Origin: Trissonchulus latispiculum
Lineage: Eukaryota; Nematoda; Enoplea; Enoplida; Ironidae
Assembly: GCA_030248195.1 (NCBI GenBank)
Contig: JASAND010004061.1
Coordinates: 37,206 to 101,205 of the forward strand
Length of the DNA stretch: 64,000 nt
Direction: 5' to 3'
Numbering within the stretch: the first letter of the stretch is position 1; the number at the start of each line of letters is the position of its first letter. Below the pieces are notes generated by a model. It searched no databases, was not told the origin of the DNA, and worked only from the letters and a program-made list of their open reading frames with translations. A program made the translations under genes and the position numbers. Shown piece by piece: positions 34,689-44,396 of this stretch.

Positions 34689-36696
34689 CTAGCCTGTTAG
34701 CATATTGTAGATAGGTTGGATGCTTCTACGATATTTTTTGTATTCTCGTAGGCCTCTCATCTTATCCCTGACAGCATGAATTTCTTGGATATGAGTTCTT
34801 GGTGGTAGTCCACATTGGTGTCTGATCAGATGTTCGTCCCCGTGGCATAGCGTACTGTAGGCTTTACGAGAAACCTCCTCAATAGCAGTACGTGGGTCAA
34901 GACATTGTGAGCTTTTCCAGGTCTTACTGTCTATAGCCATGCCTGCAATATAATGACCGGTAATCTCTACGCGAAATTGAGGGAAAACAGGCTTCGGACG
35001 GACATAGTTACAAATGTCAAGCCTTATCACCTTCTTATTAACAATAGACCTAGCATCTGGTAGGGCAGACTCACTCCGACCGCCAGTTAATACAACGTTG
35101 TGTAAAGTTGGAAAGGTATAGCTAACCAAACTTTACGAGTGGAAACTGTGCGCGAATGGAAACGTCGAACCTGGAGGAGAGTTATGCTCCAGTCGACCTG
35201 GGCAGGATCTCGCCAAAACATTTGAGCCTAAGTGACACCTAACGAACGGAGTAAAACAGCCGCTGAAACACAGACAAGACCTCAGTAATATCATCAAATA
35301 TACACTTCAAGTAAATTAAAAACACACTCAGTAAATAATTAAACTACCTAAGTCCAGTCCTCGCTCAAAACCCAACCTACCGATTATACACTTCTAATAA
35401 AATCCTAATCTAAGACAACCTAACGGCTCAGTAACTGAGACCGCATTTAATGAAGAATGGCGAAACAAAGGGGAGAAACTCCCGAAATATCACAGGACAG
35501 CATAATAAATTTTGACAAGGAACATTCGCAGGAAAAGAGAGTTAGGAAATTAAATTAAACTAAGAAATTTCACAAATATAAACTAAGAATTTAGAGCAAC
35601 CTAATTAAGCACCATCACAAAAACCAGTAACGTTACACACAAGTACAAGTTAACCCCCTAAAATAATAAACCCACACTACAGGAAAAACTCAAATTATAC
35701 CTTAAGCCGTCGCGGCTAAAGCACAGTCAGCACAAGGGGATCATTCTAAAACTTTTTATAAAAGCACAGTACTAATTACAATACAATACAAATATTAAAC
35801 ACAAATAAATTTTTATTCGGCTCCCAAGGTCGCCTTGGAGCAGTAAATTCCAAATAATAGAAACAAAAGTCTAAACTCTAACTTACAGTTGAAATGGAAA
35901 TAGGGCAGAGCAGTAGGGAAAATAAACGGCCGCACACGAAAAAGAAAAAAGACAAGACTGACTAGTTTGGAAAAGAGAAGGCTGACGAAAGACTTGGTGA
36001 ATTTTGATTGGCTAATTTTGAGACGCTCTCAGAGACGCGAAGCTCTGAGCGCATCCAGCAGACAAAATGCAAAACGAGCAGCGCCACCTAGCAACTAAGT
36101 GGGCTGAATAAAACATAAACTATTTCAAAATAGAAAACCACAAATTTCAAGACAATTTCACACCAAAATTACACAAGACACATTTCACTCTTAAATTATA
36201 ATTTTCACAACATTTTCACATTAAAACTAACACACTAACAACACATATTAAACTCACAAAAAGGACAGACGCAACGTCTCCTTATTACACTTGCCGGTGT
36301 GGAAGATGAGTGCAGTAACTTTAGCAATCTTACATGTGAGCCCATTAAATAGACCTGGTTCATAGCAAACTTGATGGGTATGCCTGATACTTTCATATAA
36401 ATTCCTTAGGTCGACTGAAAAAGATCCCACCAGGTGCACCACTTGCCTTCGCGAAGAATACAGACGGTAGGAGCGCCTGCTAGTTGATGAATACACTGAT
36501 TAGCTCGTTCGATTGACTTACACCCGAGACAAACAAAGCTACCGCTTGTGAATAATTGGAAAGTTGCCTCTTCGTACTTTAAACTACCACCAATAAATCC
36601 AGGATAGAGTCTATTAGATTAACATTAAATGTTAGGAATGATCGTTAGGTGAAGTGTCCTGTCAAGGCATCCACTGAGAACAACATTAACAACCAT
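34689..36696 (-). pseudogene. TATA-binding-protein-like gene, broken
   Basis: TBP-family proteins bind core promoters through a twofold-repeated saddle domain. On the minus strand, 36696-36290 reads in order like that domain. The first part (VVNVVLSGCLD) resembles the start of repeat 1. YPGFIGG, ATFQLFTSGSFVCLGCKS and a helix ending HQLAG resemble its second half. VVHLVGSFSVDL, HQVCYEPGLFNGL and VTALIFHTGK resemble repeat 2. A second exon (about 35120-34689) begins with VVLTGGRSES, which fits the next strand and turn of repeat 2, then adds about 110 unrecognised residues. Damage: two in-frame TAA codons at about 36628-36620 and a one-base frameshift near 36440. The last splice junction lacks a clean acceptor at the expected base. 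It is probably a pseudogene of a divergent TBP-related factor. Recognition is by eye against the known family pattern. Confidence 0.55.
35140..36285 (-). other. Presumed intron of the TBP-like gene
   Basis: AT-rich sequence with many ACTAA-type words and no open frame. A more GC-rich patch around 36015-36060 (CTCAGAGACGCGAAGCTCTGAG) can fold into a hairpin. Confidence 0.4.
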
Positions 36697-36699
36697 TGT

Positions 36700-37204
36700 C
36701 CAACAACATCTACTCCTCTGTCACTCTCCTTTTTAATATGGAACACTAAAGTATCACTCCACGTCTATAAAAAGCGTGGTAGTAGGGCTAATACAACGAC
36801 AGCATCTAAGTTCTATGGCAAGAAGAAAGGCATAGAGGTGCTGTTAAATCGGCGCGCATACGCATGCGTACGTAACTATAAAATCACCTTAATCTTGGTC
36901 CAGAGAGATCCTACGCGCTTTGAAAGTTTCAGCACTATTTCATGGGTAATGCTGCGGCTATTTTAAAAATTTACGAAAACTTTTAAATATCGAATTATTT
37001 TCGGTGACAAATATATATTAACGAAAACGTAATTTTAAGATTGCTCCACTCCAATCTCAGCCCAAATTTTAAGACTAACCTTTTAATGCATTAGGTTAGC
37101 TACAAAACGGCACCTAACATGTCTAAAATATATTGTTGTCAATAATACTGCAATGCTAATGACCAATCACTAATAATAATAGTAATAACTTTTGTGCAAC
37201 TGGC
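36700..37204. other. No gene recognised
   Basis: A frame on the plus strand at 36649-36966 (105 codons) overlaps the TBP-like sequence at its start and has no signature. A TATAAAAAGC word at 36767 has no convincing gene behind it. Confidence 0.4.
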
Positions 37205-38319
37205 GCCAGGATTGCAATAATGAACTCCTACACTGCATGAAAAGACTTCACAATTATTTCGTCCTGCTTGTTCATATCTTCAGGGAGTTCCATTTGTGCA
37301 GCCTGCATGGGTGTAAACTATATGCAGATTAAACAACAAGTATTATGTCTAAGGGGAATTAATTTAATTATAGGGATTTGCTATATTTTCAGGTTTACGT
37401 GGAGAGTCATTCTTGTCAACCACGCAGAATCACGCCGAACCTGGCACTTTCTAATATCTTAATTTTTGAATGTTCACTCCTCCTAATTTATTCTTGTGGG
37501 AAATGTTCTGCTTTACGATCAAAGGCAATAAAATCTGCGCAAAAATCCTTCTTAATTTGAATTAGAGTTAAGTTTTCATTAGAGCTTTCATTCATTGCTA
37601 ATGCGTGGTGGTCAGTCTACCTATAAAAATTAATTTTCTGATTCTGAAGTTATTTATCATTTTGACGGGTTAGCCGAGCCGTCCACCCTAGGTGAAGAAT
37701 ATTTAGCCTTCAACTCAAGTTTTGAATCTTTAGTCTGTGCCTGTGCAAGCATCCTGGACTTATAATTGCAACAAAACTTAGACAAGTACGTTTTTATACT
37801 TCAGTGTGTCACATTTTATTGAAGACATGCTGTATTAAAGTCACTGCGTAAATTGAGGTGGTCGACCTACAAACTCAGTTTGGATTCTAGAACCTCCGTT
37901 TTTAACGAAACTTGACCGAATCTGGAAGATTTAAGTTCAATTTTGGAATGGGAATCAGTACTTAGTCCTCAGCTAATCCGAAGTTAGTCCTAATCTTTTT
38001 CGGTGCAATCCGAGGTAAAACATCACATTATATACTAGTGATGTGGATCAAATCGGCGGATCGGATCGGATCGACCGATCCGGGGTCGGATCGGATCGGA
38101 TCGGATCGATACATTTTCGGATCGGATCGGCCGGGTCGGATCGGCTTAATTTTTCCGGATCGCCGATCCGGCAAATCAAGCAAAATTTGGAAATTTATGC
38201 CAATTTTTACATTGCATTGCCAAGTTTCGTCGAAGTAATTTTCAAAATCTTCCATCTGAATTTTGTTCAAATGTCGAATATTCAGTTATTGAGTTTTCTT
38301 ATTTCTTTCTCTGGGTAAA

Positions 38320-39365
38320 TAAATGTTTGATGGTAAAAAAGGTAAAGGTTTACCCCAGGAGATATCTCCGTCCTGCCACAGGACATGGGGTGCCGGACCG
38401 GTGCTCATCCCCGGATTCTCAGCCGTAGAGCCAGGAGTGCTGTGTTTTTTTGCGAAAAAAACTGCGAAATTCCGCACTTTTTTTGAAAATTCCGCAACTC
38501 TTTTCTGAGCTCTGCGTAAAGTTCCGCAAAAAATTTTGTCTTTGAGTAGTCATTTTCAGTTGTCTCAGATGAAAAATAAACGTGTTTCTGATACTTTTTG
38601 AAGAAAATTTTCAAAAAATTTCGCACCTTCGGCGCGTATATATTTCTATATAAGTAGACACCTTTCAATCTTAGCTGAGTTAGAATGCCTAGTGACAGCT
38701 ATGCAATGAAATTCTTTTAGCCTTGAAACCATAACATACCATAATTTTAAACAATTATTAACCTATTAGCAGTTTGCTTATATCTTAGGATTTTACTGAC
38801 AGTCGAAACTAAACTTTTGAGAATTTCCACTAAGGATTTTCCTCGGTTTTACAAAATTTTCTCAGCTTGTGGGGGCGCCGCCCCCAGACCCCCGCGTCTC
38901 TTCACTATTAAGTATACTTGTAAAACACGCTTATACATGCTTCGACTTTCGAAAAATAGTTATAACTTGGTTAATACCATGCGTTAAATATTAAAAATGT
39001 GTTTAAATACACCCAAATTACTAAAATTCATTAGTTATCTTTAAAATACTAAAAAATAAGTATTTCGCAATTTTTTGCGAAATTCCGAAAAAAATTTTGG
39101 AGGACTGCGTTCGCAAAAAGTTTCGACGAAAAAACACTGCAGGAGTGTCACCTCAAATGATGACTGCATCCGTGGAAGGGGGCCGGCCCTTCTACACAGA
39201 CTCCTGTTACCTTCCCACCGTAGTGATACCCATTTACCGACCAGTTAAGGATGGATAGCTGGGTTAGATAGAGTCGGGATAGCTTTGTGGCCTCCGAGGA
39301 TCGAACCACCGGCCGTAAGATCGGAAGTTCTTACCAGCGCCTTAGACCACTCGGCCATCCCGACC
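38320..39365 (-). mobile_element. tRNA-derived SINE interrupted by a MITE
   Basis: On the minus strand a tRNA-Leu-like head begins near 39365 (GGGATGGCCGAGTGGTCTAAG, A box) with a B box GGTTCGATCC at 39307-39298. The SINE body continues to about 39148, is broken by the element at 38440-39139, and resumes at 38431 down to a TTTACC-type tail near 38330. Confidence 0.7.
38440..39139. mobile_element. hAT-type MITE (700 bp) inside the SINE
   Basis: Flanked by CAGGAGTG on both sides (38432-38439 and 39140-39147), an 8-bp target duplication. The ends are inverted: CTGTGTTTTTTTGCGAAA on the left against CAGTGTTTTTTCG read inward from the right. The interior is rich in GCGAAATTCCGAAAA words in both orientations and has a GGGGGCGCCGCCCCC palindrome near 38873. 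No transposase. Confidence 0.85.
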
Positions 39366-40188
39366 TTGATGTTTACACATAGAAACCGTTAAATGGTATT
39401 GATTGATCTCTAATATTTTCAGTTAATTAATTTTTGGACAGTCCGTTCCGCTTTTAAATTCAGTGCCGCTGATAGTGTATATACTTATTCTGGTATGATT
39501 AAAAGTTCTCCGTTCTCTGAAATTGGAATGAAAATTTTTCGCCAAAGAGCGTTGGCTCGGAAATGGAGGCGGAAGTCTGCAAAATCCACCCGACGCATAT
39601 TTGTACATGCTATTGTACGACCAAAATTGTGCATTCAATCGGTCGTTAATTGCAAACCCGCCTTTAGAGCAAACCCCAACAATGTATTTTTTAAATCGTC
39701 CAGAACTGGAATTTGGAATAACCGGCATATCGGGATTGAACTACGGAAAATATTTAATATTAATATTAATTAGTTGAAATATTAAATTTCTCCAAAATTA
39801 TAGCGCATTCAAAATTTGGTTTCCATGATCGACTAGAGTTGTTCCTGCTGCATGTTTTGCATCACCAATTGAATTGTATGGTATTATTTGAAAGCTATTG
39901 ATGAGTTAGAACCAATACTTGAAAATGTACCAATTTCTCAGAATTCATTGTTTATAGATAGGGAAACTTTTGTGAATTCTGGGAACAGGGCGCATTTCTG
40001 AGATCTAGTTGTATAACGCATGTTGTTCAGCTCTTCAAAACCTTTCGAGTAATTACCCATAGGTGTGGGTAATTAAAAACATTTAAATCCGGAAAGCCCT
40101 GTTTTCGTTAATTCGACATTCGAGTGCATTTATGGCATTGATTGTATTACAAAACGTCTTCAGCTCGTCAATAGCTTTTAAATGATAA

Positions 40189-40536
40189 CAAGAGTACATA
40201 ATAACTAAGAGTGTGACAAGTGTCAAGCTCTTAGTTATTAGGCTTGTGGACATGATCTGCACGATAACGGCTGATCCCCCCCCCACAAATTAGACCCATT
40301 ACTTCAAAGAAATTCGCACGCTATGCCTACGTTCTAAAGCTCGAAAACACAACCACTCAGTTGGTTCAATGTGCGTCTGTTGCGAGCTTCAGCACACAAG
40401 CATAGCGTGCGAATTTCTTTGAAGTGGTGGTTCTAATTTGTGGGGGGGGGTCAGCCGTTATCGTGCATATCATGTCCCCAAGCCTAATAACTAAGAGCTT
40501 GACACTTGTCACACTCTTAGTTATTATGTACTCTTG
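40189..40536. mobile_element. Foldback MITE (348 bp) with 7-8-bp TSD
   Basis: Nearly all of the element is an inverted repeat: CAAGAGTACATAATAAC at the left pairs with GTTATTATGTACTCTTG at the right, and the arms run inward past a C9/G9 tract to about 40350 and 40385. ATGATAA flanks both sides (40182-40188, 40537-40543), extendable to 8 with the next base. A related fragment begins at 63246. Confidence 0.8.
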
Positions 40537-42084
40537 ATGATAACCATATCGTGGGAATTAAAAAATTCCATTTTCGGAAACTACGAAAACCAGAAAACAA
40601 CTACAATTCTGGTAATTGGGGTGAAGTTTGGTGAGAAAAGGGTGTAAGAGCAAAAATATGCGGCGATTGTATTTGACCACGGATACAAAATTTTCAATAG
40701 CACAAATTTTAGCAAATCATTGAATAATTTTAGATTATCCGTGAATAAAATCCGGATTTTCGGTTTTTCCTGGTTTTCAATGGCTCTATTTCAGAACCAT
40801 TTAAAAAATATATATTGCTTATAAATATATAAAACTATAAAAATATATACTTAAGCTTGCAATAAACGACCAAAGTTTGTGCGCACCTTTCTTGGTCTTA
40901 TACCCTAATTTTGTCCACATTGTTTTATCTTTTGTATAGTTCTCTTCTCACTAGATCCTAAACTTCCAAAACAAAGCAATTCGTTATTTTTCCAAGCTGA
41001 CTGCACACTATTCTGTATAGCTGAAGTTTAAAAAATTTTAAATAAGAATGAGATACGACGTCTGATCAAAAGTATTGTCATATACTAGGAAATGGAAAAG
41101 TATATATCGCAATCGAAGTGTCTACATTGAAATTTAAAATTATGGCCGGATCGGATCGGATCGGCCCGATCCGGTTGTTGGATCGGATCGGATTGGATCG
41201 GATCGCCGGCCAATTGGCGGATCGGATCGGTAGGTGATTTTGGCTGTCGATTCGATCCGATCCATATCACTATTATATACCTTCAGGGCGAAAGCAACAA
41301 TAAGAAAATTAAAGAAAACAACCTTTAAAACAACAGAAATAGTTTGTAGGGTCAGAATACACTTCACATTAGTCTATGCAATGAAAGATTTTGTAGTCGT
41401 CCAAAAGCTCTTTTAAGGTGGTGATTCCTTTTGGAGGCATCAGCTTTGAACTACGATGACTCATTCATTACTTGGATCAAAATAGAGCTTAACATTTTCT
41501 CTTTAATGAATGCAATGAAACTAATTTGGCTTTTCCAGAGTGTTTTACTACATTTTAGAAGGAGTGGAATTTTTCAGATTTTTTGCAGACTGAAATTAAT
41601 TTTTTCAAGAGACATTGATTATATCATTCGATATCGCTGTCAAATACCTGGGGTCCCTTTTAGAATTGTTATGAAATGACTTTGAAAATTATTAACCAGT
41701 TTGGACTTTGCTTGCTTATTATGTTTAGAACAGCGTTTCATCGTTCCGTGCTAGCCTTTTGTAATGTTAGACAAAAAATATTACGTTTTCTGAACCGTTC
41801 TGCGTCCTTCAGCCATTCTATCGATACCAGCTTGAAATTAGATTTTATCATATTTTCGAAAAACAGGCTGTATTGAAATACTTTTGTCATAGAAATTTTC
41901 ATAAAAAATTTTCATGAATGGAACGATATAAACTTAAGCTGAAACTGTGGCGTTCAGTTTGCTCACATTTTACCAAATAAAAATCAGTTAGGTCAAAGTC
42001 TTTATAATAAGGCCACCGTATCCAATATTATTTTAATGTATAGTACTGAAGTGCTGTTTTAGGTATAGACAATCTTCAATCATC

Positions 42085-42534
42085 ATGGGACCAATAATCT
42101 TTGCAAGTTGTTGCATTATTCTGGCTACCGTGACCATCTCCGCTGCCAAGATAGATAGTGCTGCCACTGTATACCTACCGTTCTGCGTCAAAAGTGTGAC
42201 AATGAAGACAAATCTTCATCATATGATGTCGAAGTCTACAACTGCGGTCATAATTGTTGGTGACACCAATGCAGTTAATGCATCCAATGGGTTCAGATGC
42301 TGGTATGATGATTCTAATCAAAAGAAGAATACTACAGGCGTCTATGTTCAGCTACGCTTGTGTGCGCCCTTGTGCAATTCATCAACAACAGAAACTGTAA
42401 CACCCTCAGCAACTACTACGACCACCACGACCACTACCATGGCAACAACAACAGTAGTAACCACTACACCAGATGTTATGGCTAAACTAAAAGAAGTAAG
42501 GCAGCGTTGGCAGCGCATCTTTTTCAATTCGTGA
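42085..42534 (+). CDS. Secreted Thr-linker protein with basic C-terminus, paralogue B
   Basis: A 149-residue paralogue of the product at 28438. It has the same signal peptide (MGPI, hydrophobic core, ISA) and core motifs SAATVYLPFCVKS, FRCWY and LCAPLC. A Thr-rich linker follows (longer here, with Val and Ala interruptions), then the same basic end, KLKEVRQRWQRIFF. In the conserved core many nucleotide differences are silent (tat/tac, tgt/tgc, gtc/gtg, cac/cat), and both frames are fully open. That supports selection on the protein. The ATG again follows a TTTTAGGTATA sequence 20-25 bases upstream. AATAAA lies at 42598. The family is unknown to me. Confidence 0.72.
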   Translation: MGPIIFASCCIILATVTISAAKIDSAATVYLPFCVKSVTMKTNLHHMMSKSTTAVIIVGDTNAVNASNGFRCWYDDSNQKKNTTGVYVQLRLCAPLCNSSTTETVTPSATTTTTTTTTMATTTVVTTTPDVMAKLKEVRQRWQRIFFNS

Positions 42535-42619
42535 TTTTTGTTCTGAAAATTTGTATTGTACATAAATGCAAAATGAGTACAAACAACCTCAAAAACCAAT
42601 AAACACATTTAATATGTAT

Positions 42620-43570
42620 GTTAGTTACAGTAATGTTATAATTGCTAATAATATTGTGACAATTGCACTATAATATTTACTCTAAGCTAAAAACTTTGGC
42701 ATTAGCCTTACAGGCATGGAGACTTCTATGTTATCCTTCTGAATGTCAAAAAATGTGCTTTACGGTGCCACCTTTTTTCTAAAGCAACTTAAACTTTGCA
42801 ATTGGCGTTGCACAATTGCAGAACGCATTGTGACAATGCTAGTTGTTTCCCACAGCTGCAAGCTTAACGACTAGTTGCCAGATGTGACCACAGATGGAGT
42901 CCACGCGCTGAAATTGCTTAGTGCAGAACCTACACTACATGTAATAGTATCTGCTATGGCGTAATGCCAACAAATCTGTGCATTGTTCCAATGTGTTGTG
43001 ACCATTTTGCCACGTTTTATCACTGGTTACACGAACAAACATTTTGACAGTTTTAGTGGAACGGCCATTCTGACAACACGTTGTCACAAGATTGTCAAGA
43101 GTAACCGCGGCTTACGTTTCACTATCACAGCAAGCTATCATTGTGACCATTACGCTGTGCGGACCACGAGGGTTCCTGGATATGTAGCATTAGCATTACT
43201 TTTCATCTTGCTGATGCTTGCTTGAAGTCGTGATACAGTTTACACAAATATCCTCTGCAAAGGAACATTTGGCTTGTAGGAATTTGGTTTGGCTCCAAAA
43301 TTAGGAAAGAAATTAACCCTCTAATTATTACGTAGTCTCTATTAAAGAAAAGTGAAAGCTCAAACGTAAACTCAATAGCTTGGAGGTCCCATCAGATTTG
43401 CTAACTGTTTAGGTTAGTGCTGACACTCTATAACAGCAACTTTCAGAGTTAGAGTTAGAGCAGTGATCTAATTTTTACAATATAATAATTTCGCAAATGA
43501 GAAGTTAAGATTTCACTATTATCCATTGGATGTTTTTATTAAGCAAAGTTTTGTTATGTTAGGCAGTTTT
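42620..43570. other. Decayed TTGTGACAA-type MITE remnant plus a doubtful terminal exon
   Basis: 42780-43115 carries several GTTGTGACAATG-type words and a right end near AGTAACCGCGGCTTAC, resembling the Harbinger-type MITE at 54849. An 80-codon frame (42983-43225) runs from this remnant into a hydrophobic tail, VPGYVALALLFILLMLA, before a stop. Such a tail could be a GPI-anchor signal on a last exon, but the upstream part is repeat sequence. Confidence 0.3.
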
Positions 43571-43574
43571 TGTC

Positions 43575-43925
43575 GCGGTGCCCAGCACTAATTAGATACT
43601 CAAAGAACCTTTTATGTGCTGCTTTGGGCGGTCCTCAGAATGGCAGACAAGAGGCGGAGAGACGACGGTCACGGACAGAATCATGACCAACAAGCAAATC
43701 TGATGTGCAGTTATTGGCTCAACGCTAATTCACACACAGGGCAACTGAGATCTTAACTACAGATAACAATTGCTCCCCGTAAATCAATAGCTACTAGTAT
43801 TGCTGAAGCCTGTACACCTCTCGGAGGGTGTGGGACGAAAAACGGCTGAATCAGATGAAATTAAGAAGAAGAAGAAGAAGAAGCAAAAGAGAGGAGGGGA
43901 GGGATGGGCGGGCACTCAGAAGCTG
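43575..43925. repeat. Dispersed repeat, copy 2 (GGTGCCCAGCACTAAT family)
   Basis: Matches 30490-30862, with several deletions. The AAG repeat near the right end is expanded here. Confidence 0.65.
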
Positions 43926-44071
43926 CAAAGTGTGTGTGACACAAGTGTTCCTTTTTGACCCCTCATGCTAATCACTGTTCCAAATATAGTACCAGAACTG
44001 TACTTTATTTTCTAATATTTGAATCAGAAAACCATGAAAACTTATAAAACAGGATACAGATGATGTGCTGG

Positions 44072-44376
44072 TGTAGAGATATGACTGAATTATCTCAAAA
44101 TAAATAATTTTAAGAGCAATCCGAACTCAAATCAATGCAAAAATTAATAAGGCAAAACGGGGCCCCAAAACTACAGCTGACTAAAGAATCCCCACTAACA
44201 CCCGTCCGGAACAATAGCCAAATCCAAGTGAACTGAAAATTTCGAATGCGCGCCTTTTATACTGCGCAATTAGCTAGTCAAGCCAAGAACTGTACACACA
44301 ACCTTGCATTTAGCGGTTGCGTAGATTTTCTCTAATTTGATTAGAAATTGGCTGAAATAGTAAAAATACCTTCACA
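44072..44376 (-). repeat. 3' LTR of copy 2, internally deleted
   Basis: Matches the 5' LTR at both ends (TGTGAAGGTATTTTTAC on the minus strand; ATCTCTACA at the other end) but lacks about 260 bases equivalent to 54048-54310. Confidence 0.75.
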
Positions 44377-44380
44377 GACT

Positions 44381-44396
44381 ACCCCTTCTTTTGAAA
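44381..44396 (-). promoter_or_regulatory. Polypurine tract of copy 2
   Basis: On the minus strand, TTCAAAAGAAGGGGT directly before the 3' LTR. It corresponds to the tract at 15677-15690. Confidence 0.65.

Larger units (their letters stand above)
38036..41272. mobile_element. Non-autonomous hAT-type DNA transposon (3.2 kb) with 8-bp TSD
   Basis: The element starts TAGTGATGTGGATC and ends with the inverted match GATCCATATCACTA. It is flanked on both sides by TTATATAC (38028-38035 and 41273-41280), a perfect 8-bp target duplication as made by hAT transposases. Subterminal regions (38045-38165 and 41145-41265) are packed with GGATCGGATCGG repeats in opposite orientation, possible transposase-binding arrays. 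No transposase frame is present. A SINE, a smaller hAT-type MITE and an inverted-repeat MITE are nested inside. Confidence 0.85.
37205..42620 (+). repeat. Duplicated segment, copy B (split by a hAT-type element)
   Basis: Same order of blocks as 26970-29100: a block from CCTACACTGCATG to AATAAAATCTGC (37228-37545), a second block (37560-37960), then the secreted-protein gene at 42085. The element at 38036-41272 sits between the second block and the gene. In both copies the first block reads SCQPRR ... SNILIFE ... YSCGKCSAL in one frame, but many differences change residues, so coding is unproved. Confidence 0.75.
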
